DNA of 64,000 bases from Thermaurantimonas sp046299575 (GTDB lineage Bacteria > Bacteroidota > Bacteroidia > Flavobacteriales > Schleiferiaceae): the NCBI RefSeq assembly GCF_046299575.1, contig NZ_JBKBHX010000003.1, forward strand, positions 1-64,000, given 5' to 3'. Every line of letters starts with the position of its first letter. Position 1 is the stretch's first letter. This document shows positions 1 through 8,430 of this stretch, one piece after another. The notes beneath the pieces were generated by a model, which was given only the letters and a program-made list of their open reading frames with translations, had not been told where the DNA came from and ran no database searches. The translations under genes were made by a program, and so were the position numbers.

Positions 1-14
1 CAAAAAACGGGCTG

Positions 15-46
15 CAAAGGTAAATACTCATATCTCTTCTGTACAA
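15..46 (-). promoter_or_regulatory. Candidate promoter facing out of the window (TTG-N21-TACCTTTG)
   Basis: On the minus strand TTG (46-44) is followed after 21 bases by TACCTTTG (22-15) and then CAGCCCG. This fits the Bacteroidota vegetative promoter (TTG, about 19-21 bases, TAnnTTTG). It would drive a gene to the left of the window, divergent from selU. The rest of 1-291 shows no gene or RNA that I can support. Confidence 0.5.
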
Positions 47-291
47 GTGCTCTGAAAAAATTTTTTGAGAGAGTTATTGTAGATTGAAATTCAAAACCTT
101 ACAACAGCCTATTAAATGACCTATTCTCGTTTATGCAATGCGCAATGAAAAGTCACCTTGCAATTCAGCCATTTAAGGTATAAAAGCGATATATCTCTAA
201 CCTATTTTGTTAAACCCACAAATTACGCCCCTAAAGCCCATATTTGCATACGTGAAACAGCGAAGTGTCTTGGAATCCAAATAATTGAAAG

Positions 292-1332
292 ATGATACGA
301 GAAGTTGAAATTGGAGACTTCCTGAACTTAATTGAAATGGGATTCCCTACGATCGATGCAAGAAGTGAAAGTGAATATTCTGTCGGCCATATTCCGGGCA
401 GCTATAATATTCCTCTATTAAACGATGAGCACAGGGCTGCGGTGGGCACCGCTTACAAGCAAATGGGACGCGAAGCAGCAGTAGAACTTGGTTTTAAATT
501 AGTTGGGCCACTCTTTTTTGAAAAATTCAAATCATTACAACAAAAAGCAGGTAAAGAAAAGAAGTTGCTCATCTATTGCTGGCGCGGAGGTATGCGCTCA
601 AACATCTTAGCATGGATGATGCATCTGGCTGATTACGAAGTATATGTACTGAAAGGAGGTTACAAAGCCTTTAGAAATTGGGCATTGAAATACTTTGAAG
701 CTCCACATTCTTTCATCGTACTTGGTGGAATGACCGGATCGGGCAAAACTGAAATTTTGCGCATATTAATGACAAAAGGGGAGAAAGTTCTGGATTTAGA
801 GCATTTAGCCTCTCATCGCGGTAGTGCTTTTGGCCATATCGACATGCCTCCTCAGCCTACAAACGAGCATTTTGAAAATCTAATAGCAATACAACTATTT
901 CGATATCACGATTTGAAACCTATCTGGGTAGAAAATGAAAGCAGGAAAATCGGAAGACTCAAAATTCCTGACGCGCTATTTGATCAACTTATAAAAGCGC
1001 CAACTGTAGTAGTAGAAGTCCCTGAATCAATTCGAAAACGGCGAGTTTTAGATGAATATGGAAAATATGACACAATAGCCTTATCTGAAGCAACACGCAA
1101 ACTGCAAAAACGCCTCGGAAATGAACGAATGAACTCAGCACTTAATGCCTTGCATAATAAAGATTTAAATAAATGGCTAGACACAGTTCTTCCATACTAT
1201 GACAAAACCTATCAATATGACCTCGAAAAACGAAACTCTACTGTACTGTTTGTTCCTTTTGACTGGAACAATATTGATGAAAGCATCTCTAAACTGTTTG
1301 ATTTGAGCATGAAACTATGGAAAAACGACTAA
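292..1332 (+). CDS. selU: tRNA 2-selenouridine synthase (SelU/MnmH)
   Basis: 346 aa. The family replaces the sulfur of 2-thiouridine at wobble position 34 of tRNA with selenium, through a geranylated intermediate. An N-terminal rhodanese domain (about 1-130) carries the active cysteine C96 in YCWRGGMRS. A P-loop ATPase-like domain follows, with GGMTGSGKTE at 145-154. Domain order and length match the family. The last 16 bases overlap selD, which supplies selenophosphate, so the two are probably one transcript and translationally coupled. Domain and neighbour evidence agree. Whether this organism also makes selenocysteine cannot be judged here. Confidence 0.95.
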   Translation: MIREVEIGDFLNLIEMGFPTIDARSESEYSVGHIPGSYNIPLLNDEHRAAVGTAYKQMGREAAVELGFKLVGPLFFEKFKSLQQKAGKEKKLLIYCWRGGMRSNILAWMMHLADYEVYVLKGGYKAFRNWALKYFEAPHSFIVLGGMTGSGKTEILRILMTKGEKVLDLEHLASHRGSAFGHIDMPPQPTNEHFENLIAIQLFRYHDLKPIWVENESRKIGRLKIPDALFDQLIKAPTVVVEVPESIRKRRVLDEYGKYDTIALSEATRKLQKRLGNERMNSALNALHNKDLNKWLDTVLPYYDKTYQYDLEKRNSTVLFVPFDWNNIDESISKLFDLSMKLWKND

Positions 1333-2360
1333 CTCACTTCAGCAGCGGATCGGGATGTGGCTGCAAAATACATCCCTCTAAGCTGGAAGAAATTTTAAAA
1401 GATGTGCGTTTGGATGTGCATTCTTTTCCGAATCTTTTAGTAGGTAATGATGCATCTGACGACGCTTCTGTTTTAAAAATCAACGACGAATGGGCACTCG
1501 TTCAAACAGTTGACTTTTTTACTCCCATAGTGGATGATCCCTATGTTTTTGGACAAATCGCAGCTGCAAACGCCTTGAGCGATGTGTATGCGATGGGCGG
1601 TAAACCATTGATGGCCAATGCCTTGCTTTGCTGGCCTGTAGAAGAACTGCCAGCAGAGCAGGCGGCTAAAGTTTTAGAAGGTGCAAAAAAGGTATGTGAT
1701 AAGGCGCATATCCCTTTAGCAGGGGGACATTCTATCAATATTAAAGAAATAGCCTTTGGGCTTTCTGTAACGGGCACAGTTCATCCGCTGAAAATTATGA
1801 AAAATGCCGGGGCAACTATTGGTGATGTACTATTTCTTACAAAACCTCTTGGTACTGGCATACTCAGTACAGCTCTGAAAAGGGGAAAACTGATCGAAAG
1901 TGGATACTATGCCCTCCTGCAAGTGGCTACTGAACTGAATGCTATCGGAGCAGAATTGAGTTCTATAGATGGCGTGCATGCAGTGACTGATGTTACCGGC
2001 TTTGGACTTTATGGACATTTAATTGAAATGTGTAAAGCCTCCGGGGTGAGTGCTGAAGTGTATTTTGATAAAATACCTAAAATCGCAGAAGCTGCGCAGT
2101 ACATCCAGGAATTCATCTTGCCGGATAACACCTTCAGAAATTGGAACAGCTACGCTCAGTACATCGACTGCCCTCTACCTGAAGCATTTGCATGGCTCAA
2201 CGACCCTCAAACAAACGGCGGACTTCTCATTGCTGTAGATGAACATACTGCCGATACATTCGCAACTGCACTAAAAAAACACGGCTTCACTCAATTTCCT
2301 GTAGAACCAATAGGCAGAATTCTGCCGATAGAAGAAAAATTAATTTACGTGAAACGCTGA
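1317..2360 (+). CDS. selD: Selenide, water dikinase (selenophosphate synthetase)
   Basis: 347 aa. It makes selenophosphate from selenide and ATP, the selenium donor for SelU. The N-terminal motif GSGCGCK places C14 and K17 at the positions of the E. coli catalytic Cys17 and Lys20, so this is the cysteine form, not a selenoprotein. The AIRS-type ATP-binding core is seen in DFFTPIVDDP, AANALSDVYAMGG and AGGHSI, and near the C-terminus in NDPQTNGGLL. The ATG at 1317 lies inside the end of selU. Its stop is one base from the end of the convergent waaA gene, with no clear terminator between. Confidence 0.96.
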   Translation: MEKRLTHFSSGSGCGCKIHPSKLEEILKDVRLDVHSFPNLLVGNDASDDASVLKINDEWALVQTVDFFTPIVDDPYVFGQIAAANALSDVYAMGGKPLMANALLCWPVEELPAEQAAKVLEGAKKVCDKAHIPLAGGHSINIKEIAFGLSVTGTVHPLKIMKNAGATIGDVLFLTKPLGTGILSTALKRGKLIESGYYALLQVATELNAIGAELSSIDGVHAVTDVTGFGLYGHLIEMCKASGVSAEVYFDKIPKIAEAAQYIQEFILPDNTFRNWNSYAQYIDCPLPEAFAWLNDPQTNGGLLIAVDEHTADTFATALKKHGFTQFPVEPIGRILPIEEKLIYVKR

Positions 2361-2361
2361 A

Positions 2362-3603
2362 CTAAAATCCCTCTTTCGCCTTAAGGATCTTTATCACTCT
2401 GGATGTAGCATCCGTGTATTTTGTGAACCAGCGATCGATGTGCTCTTTGACACTGTAGCGCAACTGAGCATTTTCGTAATGAAGAAGCCATTTCTCCAAT
2501 TCAGCTGAAGTTTTGTAGGAATGAGCAAATTGTTGAGAAATGGCTTCTTCTGCCTCCCAAAATTTATGGTGCCTGGGGCCAAAAAGTACAGGAATTCCGT
2601 ATGCAAGGGCCTCAACAATGTTGTGAAGCCCTGAGCCAAAAGCCCCTCCTACTAAAGCTACATCAGCATATCGGTACAACCGCGACAAATAACCGACGGT
2701 ATCAATGAGTAAAACTCTTTTTTCAGCAATCTCCGAATCTTGGGTTTGAGTAAAGAGTGCTGCAGGAACCGAAAGAGTTTTAGCCAATCGCTGCACATTT
2801 GATTCCGAAACATCGTGCGGAGTAATAATCCAGCGCCATCGTGGGTATTTGTGAATTAATGGAACATATCTCTCTTCATCGCCACTCCAGCTGCTACCGA
2901 CGATTATCGTGTAGTAATTCTCTCTAAAATTTTCGACCAATGAATTTGAATAGGCCGAAAGGCTTACTTCCCTTGCGCGATCAAATCGGGTATCGCCGGT
3001 TAAAAACAGATGGGTGGTAAGTCCATACTGCTGAGCCAGTTCAATGGATTGCTCATTCTGAACCATTATAGCGGTACAACTTTTCAGAATTTTTAAAACT
3101 GGATTTGCCGGTATATTCCAAAACCATTGATCCGATCTAAAGACTACACCGGCGAAAAACAAGGGAATTTTCTGAGCAATAATCGTTTTTAAAAGATTCG
3201 GCCAAAACTCATACTTGATAAACAGAACAGCTTTGGGTTTTACTATACCCAATAAGCTTTCGGCATTGCCCGGAGTGTCTAGCGGTAAATAAAACTTAAC
3301 AGATACAAGACCTTCGTCTTTAAAATGATTGAAGCCTGATGGTGAGAAAAAACTCAAAACTATATGGATATCAGGCTTTTCATTTTTTAAAGCCTTTATG
3401 ATAGGCCGGGCCATTTCATACTCGCCCAGCGACGATGCGTGAATCCAGAAAATTTGACCTTTAGGAAGGTTTGCTTTGAGCTTATTCTGCCAATCTTTTC
3501 TACCTTTAATCCAGTCTTTTGCTTTTGAATTCCAAAGTGATGCAAGCCAGATAGCTGCGTAGTATATCCTGATGCCTATACCATACACCAGTGAAAAAAT
3601 CAT
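2362..3603 (-). CDS. waaA: 3-deoxy-D-manno-octulosonic acid transferase
   Basis: 413 aa from ATG 3603. It adds Kdo to lipid A precursor at the inner membrane. A short N-terminal hydrophobic anchor (about 4-24) is followed by HASSLGEYEMARP with the family's catalytic glutamate (E61). A GT-B C-terminal half has GSSWSGDEE and GGAFGSGLHNIVEALAYGIPVLFGP (split here as two motifs: GGAFGSGLHN and EALAYGIPVLFGP). A GTG three bases upstream is in frame, but the ATG in TGATG, overlapping the desaturase stop by one base, is preferred. Last gene of the five-gene minus-strand run. The coupling to a desaturase suggests an envelope lipid theme. Confidence 0.93.
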   Translation of the reverse strand: MIFSLVYGIGIRIYYAAIWLASLWNSKAKDWIKGRKDWQNKLKANLPKGQIFWIHASSLGEYEMARPIIKALKNEKPDIHIVLSFFSPSGFNHFKDEGLVSVKFYLPLDTPGNAESLLGIVKPKAVLFIKYEFWPNLLKTIIAQKIPLFFAGVVFRSDQWFWNIPANPVLKILKSCTAIMVQNEQSIELAQQYGLTTHLFLTGDTRFDRAREVSLSAYSNSLVENFRENYYTIIVGSSWSGDEERYVPLIHKYPRWRWIITPHDVSESNVQRLAKTLSVPAALFTQTQDSEIAEKRVLLIDTVGYLSRLYRYADVALVGGAFGSGLHNIVEALAYGIPVLFGPRHHKFWEAEEAISQQFAHSYKTSAELEKWLLHYENAQLRYSVKEHIDRWFTKYTDATSRVIKILKAKEGF

Positions 3604-4697
3604 CACGCAGGCTTTTTACTAAGTAGGATCAAATACCTAAAATGCTCAACGAGCGCCTGGCTAAAACGCGCATATTCTCGGTATTTGATGTTAAACTCCT
3701 CTGCTGTCTGTTTTACAATGCTGGCAATTTTTGGATAATGAACATGGCTAATGTGTGGAAACAAATGGTGTTCGATCTGGTAATTTAAACCACCTAAATA
3801 CCAAGTAATCAATGGGTTGTTTCTCGAAAAATTGGCTGTAGTCTGCAATTGATGTACACTCCAGACTTTATTTTTCTTCGAGATGTCAGATATCTGCTGT
3901 ACATCAGGCATCACATGGGCCATCTGAAAGATAAAGCTCAGCGTGATACCAGCGGTAAAATGCATGAGCAACATTCCCAAAAGTATCTCGTACCAGGCTC
4001 TATCGATTATTAAAAAGGGCAATGCAATGAATATGAAATAATTAACGAGCTTTGACACAATTAAGATAACAAGTTCTTTTGAATAGGTGGTGTTTGCTCT
4101 ACGAAGCAATCCCTCGCGATGATAGCGATGAAGCTGCACAAAGTCTTTTATCAATAGCCAATTCAACGTAAGCAGTCCATATAAAAAGGGCGCATAAAAG
4201 GGTTGAAGGCGATGTATCGGTTTCCAATCTTGCTCCGGATGCAGTCGAATCAATCCACCTGTATCTACATCTTCATCTTTGCCATGCACATTCGTGAAAG
4301 TGTGATGCAGCATATTGTGTTGAATTTTCCAGGTAATCACATTACCAGCAAGTAAAAACATAGAATAGCCGGCAAGTTTGTTTACGGTTTCGTATCTTGA
4401 AAAGGCACCGTGATTGCCATCGTGCATTACGCCCATGCCCACTCCCGCCATACCAAGGCCCATGATGAACCAAAGTACATAAAACCAAAAAGTCGAAACA
4501 TTAAAAAGTAACAAGACAAAAAATGGCAAGAGATAAGAAGTCATTAACACAAAAGCTTTAACGAATAGCTGGACGTTGCCTTTAGGGCTAAGTTGGTTTT
4601 CCTGAAAAAATCGATGAACGCGCTCGTTTAGCTTGCGGTGAAATTCTTTGTAAAGTTCAACAGCATAAGTGGGTTCAACTACATGATTTTGTTTCAT
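3603..4697 (-). CDS. Membrane fatty acid desaturase (front-end-like type)
   Basis: 364 aa from ATG 4697; an in-frame TTG lies two codons upstream. Membrane di-iron desaturase. The three histidine boxes are HDGNH, HNMLHH and QIEHH; Gln in place of the first His of the third box is typical of front-end and delta-6-like enzymes. At least four hydrophobic segments surround them. Only two bases separate the start from the stop of the Dxs-like gene, and its stop overlaps the waaA start. There is no fused cytochrome b5 domain, so electrons must come from elsewhere. Regiochemistry cannot be told from sequence. It probably tunes membrane fluidity. Confidence 0.88.
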   Translation of the reverse strand: MKQNHVVEPTYAVELYKEFHRKLNERVHRFFQENQLSPKGNVQLFVKAFVLMTSYLLPFFVLLLFNVSTFWFYVLWFIMGLGMAGVGMGVMHDGNHGAFSRYETVNKLAGYSMFLLAGNVITWKIQHNMLHHTFTNVHGKDEDVDTGGLIRLHPEQDWKPIHRLQPFYAPFLYGLLTLNWLLIKDFVQLHRYHREGLLRRANTTYSKELVILIVSKLVNYFIFIALPFLIIDRAWYEILLGMLLMHFTAGITLSFIFQMAHVMPDVQQISDISKKNKVWSVHQLQTTANFSRNNPLITWYLGGLNYQIEHHLFPHISHVHYPKIASIVKQTAEEFNIKYREYARFSQALVEHFRYLILLSKKPA

Positions 4698-4699
4698 TT

Positions 4700-6361
4700 T
4701 CAATTCTCTAAATTTTGAATAATCGTGTTAAAAATTCCATCGGATGACAGTCCTGTCAAATGTAACAACTCTGAGGGTGTACCATGCGTGATAAAGGCAT
4801 GCGGGAGCGTCATAGGTACAATTTTAGGTAGTCGTTCACCATGTGCCTTCAACACCAAAGAGGCACTGAGCTTTTCTGCCAAGCTGCCTGTGAAATAATT
4901 TTCTTCAGCAATAAACAGCCAGTTTTGTCCTGCTAATTTTTCAAGCAAAGTGGAGTTTTCAACAGCATCCGGCGAGTGGAGAGAAACAAAATTCAATTGA
5001 ACTCCCTTTTCAGTTAAGCGCTTAAAAGCCTTATAAGCTTGATGCGACAGTGCACCTACGACCAACAAGCTGTTAGGTGCATCGTTCCAAATAAAATCAG
5101 GAATATCGTCTTCAAAATCTGTAACAGTAGAATCTCGAGGAATTCGAAGTGCGGCCAAATGTGGCGAATTTGCCCAGTTTTGAATATCTTTTTCGAGGCA
5201 ATGTGTCGAGTCAGGAAAGTACACCTTGAGACCTGGTATGGTAGAAAGTATCTGAAAATCAAATACACCGTGATGGGTGGGTCCATCTTCACCGACCAAA
5301 CCGGCCCGATCAACTACAAACATTACCGGAAAGCCTTGTAAAGCTACATCATGGATCAGCTGGTCAACTGCTCTTTGAAGAAAGGTGCTGTAAATGTGTA
5401 CGATCACCTTTTTACCGCCTTTTGCCAGTCCCGAAGCCACTCCTACACATGCTTGCTCAGTAATACCTGTATCGAGCACTCGATCAGGATACTTCTCTTT
5501 TAATTCTTTTATTCCTGCACCAGCTAACATTGCAGGGCTAAACACATAAAGATCAGGATGCTCTTGTAAACAAGTTTCTATTGCCTTTCGCAAGTAAGTT
5601 CTAATCGGAAGTTGCTTCGATGACGTATTGAATTCGACTTTAATTCGTTGGATGCATGTACACACGCGCAGTATTCGAGGACCACGTAATTGAATAGCTT
5701 CTTTTAATTTAGGGAGTAATTCGAGAATATTATTCCCATCTACTTCACCTAAGTATGAAAAATTCAATGCTCTGAAGAAGTCCTTATATTTTCCAAATGC
5801 GCTAAGCGCCCCAACATTAGGATCGATCGACAGTCCATTGTCGTTTAATATCACCAGAATGTCTGCATTCCACTCACCGGCTATGTTAAGTGCTTCAAAG
5901 GCCTGACCACCTGTAAGCGCTCCATCGCCAATGACAGCAACTGTTTTAAAATTATTATCGGCCAACCACAACCCTAAAGCCATGGAAATACTTGTAGAGG
6001 AATGTCCGGTGTAGAAAAGGTCGTATGGGCTTTCGGCTGGAGAGGGAAAACCAGATATGCCATCGAGTCGCCTGAGCGATTGATACATAGCCTCTCCCCT
6101 TCCCGTAAGCACTTTATGAACAGCCATTTGGTGGCCAACATCCCAGATTAAACGATCCCTTGGTGTATCGAGAAGATAGTGCAAGGCCACCGTTAGCTCG
6201 GTGACTCCCAGAGAACTTTCCAGGTGTGCCTTTTTATCGGTAGGAATTTGAGCTACATATTGCCTAAGCTCATTACAGAGTTCAGGCAGCTCCTCAACGG
6301 AAAACTGCCTGATATCAGTAGGACTTTTTATTTCTTTAGCCCGAAAAACAAATGGTTTCAT
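4700..6361 (-). CDS. Divergent, shortened 1-deoxy-D-xylulose-5-phosphate synthase-like enzyme
   Basis: 553 aa from ATG 6361. Clearly of the Dxs family: HLESSLGVTELT, WDVGHQ, GHSSTSIS, the thiamine-diphosphate motif GDGALTGG to LNDNG, and IYSTFLQRA with DRAGLVGEDGPTHHG. It is about 65-85 residues shorter than usual. Two segments are missing: the flexible loop after NVGAL, and the linker between the two halves, which in E. coli carries His299 (KKGRGY and FHAV region). The canonical E-Q-H triplet reads EQA (302-304 from this start). An authentic but trimmed Dxs, or a paralogue with another acyloin-forming reaction, are both possible. Start overlaps the M13 stop (TAATG). Confidence 0.75.
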   Translation of the reverse strand: MKPFVFRAKEIKSPTDIRQFSVEELPELCNELRQYVAQIPTDKKAHLESSLGVTELTVALHYLLDTPRDRLIWDVGHQMAVHKVLTGRGEAMYQSLRRLDGISGFPSPAESPYDLFYTGHSSTSISMALGLWLADNNFKTVAVIGDGALTGGQAFEALNIAGEWNADILVILNDNGLSIDPNVGALSAFGKYKDFFRALNFSYLGEVDGNNILELLPKLKEAIQLRGPRILRVCTCIQRIKVEFNTSSKQLPIRTYLRKAIETCLQEHPDLYVFSPAMLAGAGIKELKEKYPDRVLDTGITEQACVGVASGLAKGGKKVIVHIYSTFLQRAVDQLIHDVALQGFPVMFVVDRAGLVGEDGPTHHGVFDFQILSTIPGLKVYFPDSTHCLEKDIQNWANSPHLAALRIPRDSTVTDFEDDIPDFIWNDAPNSLLVVGALSHQAYKAFKRLTEKGVQLNFVSLHSPDAVENSTLLEKLAGQNWLFIAEENYFTGSLAEKLSASLVLKAHGERLPKIVPMTLPHAFITHGTPSELLHLTGLSSDGIFNTIIQNLEN

Positions 6362-8430
6362 TACCAAATGACAACCCGCTTATCGGCCTCTTTCACCATT
6401 GGATCACCCTCTTTGCAGCCCCAAGCTTCTCTAAATTCTTTCATCATGCTCATGGGGCCGTTTACGCGATAGCGCGCCGGACTGTGGTAGTCAGTAGTAA
6501 CCTGAATGCGTAGATAGCCATCGGTTACATTGCTTTGCCATACTTGTGCCCACCCCAGGAAAACGCGCTGCTCTGGAGTAAAACCAGCTAGCATACCCGA
6601 AGGATGAGTAGCCTTATAGCGCTGGTAGGCATAATAGGCGAGTGTAAGACCTCCCAGGTCGGCAATATTTTCTCCCAAGGTCATTTTACCATTTACTGCA
6701 TAACCTGGCAGTGGTTCGTACATGCTGTAATGCTCTGCCAACAGCCTTGCGCGAGCCTCAAACTGTGCTGAATCCACAGCATTCCACCAGTTACTCAGCT
6801 GTCCGAAGGCATTGTACTTTCGGCCTTGATCGTCGAATCCATGGCTGAACTCGTGGCCAATCACACCTCCAATGGCTCCGTAATTAATGGCGGCATCGGC
6901 CTTCGGGTCATAAAAAGGAGGCTGTAAAATGCCAGCAGGAAACACAATCTCATTAAAAGTCGGATTGTAATACGCATTGACTATGTGTGCGCCCATAAAC
7001 CATTCATCCTTGTCTACCGGCTTACCTAAGCGACCCAGGTTGTCGCGAAACTGATACTGACGAATGTTCTGCAGGTTGCGCACATAGCTGGTCGGAGTTA
7101 TTTCAAGACCTTCGTACGACTTCCACTTATTTGGATAGCCAATTTTGTAGGTAAAAGCATTGAGCTTTTCGAGCGCTTTTTGCTTGGTTTCTTCAGTCAT
7201 CCAATCGCGTGTTGCGATGCGTTGACGGAAAACTTCGCGGATGTTTTCGACCATCAACTCTACATCGGCCTTGGCCTCAGGGGAGAAATAGCGCTCAGCA
7301 AAGAGACGGCCAAGAGGCTCCGAAAGTCCATCGTTCATTTTGGCCAATACGCGCTTCCAGCGAGGTTTCATCGTTTGAGTGCCATAAAGTACCCCTGAGA
7401 AGAAGTCGAAATGTCTCTTTACAAAAGCATAAGGCAGTGCATCGATATAGGCTTCATAGGTTTTCCAAACGGCATAAGCACGCCATTGCTCAGGTTTAAA
7501 TTTCAGGAGTACTGAATCAAGAGCTTTTAAATAATTCACGTGGGTTATAACGATGGAATCGGTCGTTACCCCAAATTGGCGAAGGAATTCACCCGGCTTT
7601 AGATGTGAGGTCAATCGATTGGCCTCTGATATGATCATTTTGTTGTATGTGAGCTCAGGTCTGCGCATGTCCTGTCGAGCCATGTGAAGGCGTGCCAGTT
7701 CTGTCTCAATGGAATATACAGCTTCGCTCATTTCAGTCGCTAGCTGTGGCTTTCTAACACCATGTAGTGCAAAGAAATCAGCAAGAAACTTTTTGTACTC
7801 CTGCTGCTGGTAGAGGGTAACGCTATCGGTGCGCAAATAATTGTCGCGATCGGGCAGCGAAAGACCCGATTGCCCCCAATACACGATGTAGCGCTCGGGA
7901 TTCTTTGCATCGGTGCGCACTCCCATGTAAAATGGAATTCGAATGCCTACCTTCATGGCGTAGGTAAACCAATCAACAAGCGTTTTGACATTTGTTATCT
8001 GATTTGTCAGACTCAGCAAGGGTTCTATTTCAACGGTAGCCTTGGACTCTATGGTAGCACTGTCCATAGCAGCAGCGTAAAAATCGGCACACAGCTGCCG
8101 GGCAGAGTATTTTTCAGAAGGCACATTTTTATTGCTGTATTCTTGCAAGATCTGATACAATCGCTCGTTGTTCTTTTCAATTAAAATGTTAAACGATCCC
8201 CATCTCGATTCACTCTCCGGAATCGGATTTCGCTCCATCCACCGAGCTGTGGTGTACTGATAAAAGTCTTCGCAAGGTGAATATTTTGGTTCTAGTAGTG
8301 ATATATCAAAACCAGGAATTACCTGCTTTTCTGATTTTGTGTAAGCTCCAGCGGAATCTGTTTTTACAGATTTACAGGTAACAATAGTAAGTGAAATCGC
8401 TGAAACAACTAAAATTCTCTTCCATCTCAT
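6361..8430 (-). CDS. M13 family zinc metallopeptidase (neprilysin/PepO-like) lipoprotein
   Basis: 689 aa from ATG 8430, chosen because it overlaps the upstream stop as ATGA and gives a clean lipoprotein signal: MRWKR, a hydrophobic stretch, then TIVTC with the lipidation cysteine C19. An upstream ATG at 8442 would add four residues. The zinc site is HEFSH (526-530) with the third ligand in GENIAD (E587), and the family's NAYYNP and HGFDDQGR motifs are present. These enzymes trim oligopeptides in the periplasm or at the membrane. Length is normal. Cotranscribed with the M61 peptidase upstream, suggesting joint peptide turnover. Confidence 0.93.
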   Translation of the reverse strand: MRWKRILVVSAISLTIVTCKSVKTDSAGAYTKSEKQVIPGFDISLLEPKYSPCEDFYQYTTARWMERNPIPESESRWGSFNILIEKNNERLYQILQEYSNKNVPSEKYSARQLCADFYAAAMDSATIESKATVEIEPLLSLTNQITNVKTLVDWFTYAMKVGIRIPFYMGVRTDAKNPERYIVYWGQSGLSLPDRDNYLRTDSVTLYQQQEYKKFLADFFALHGVRKPQLATEMSEAVYSIETELARLHMARQDMRRPELTYNKMIISEANRLTSHLKPGEFLRQFGVTTDSIVITHVNYLKALDSVLLKFKPEQWRAYAVWKTYEAYIDALPYAFVKRHFDFFSGVLYGTQTMKPRWKRVLAKMNDGLSEPLGRLFAERYFSPEAKADVELMVENIREVFRQRIATRDWMTEETKQKALEKLNAFTYKIGYPNKWKSYEGLEITPTSYVRNLQNIRQYQFRDNLGRLGKPVDKDEWFMGAHIVNAYYNPTFNEIVFPAGILQPPFYDPKADAAINYGAIGGVIGHEFSHGFDDQGRKYNAFGQLSNWWNAVDSAQFEARARLLAEHYSMYEPLPGYAVNGKMTLGENIADLGGLTLAYYAYQRYKATHPSGMLAGFTPEQRVFLGWAQVWQSNVTDGYLRIQVTTDYHSPARYRVNGPMSMMKEFREAWGCKEGDPMVKEADKRVVIW

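Noticed and set aside
4700..6361. Frameshift or assembly deletion in dxs
   Set aside because: The frame is continuous and both missing segments fall at loops or the linker, leaving intact core motifs, so a genuine shortened protein is more likely.
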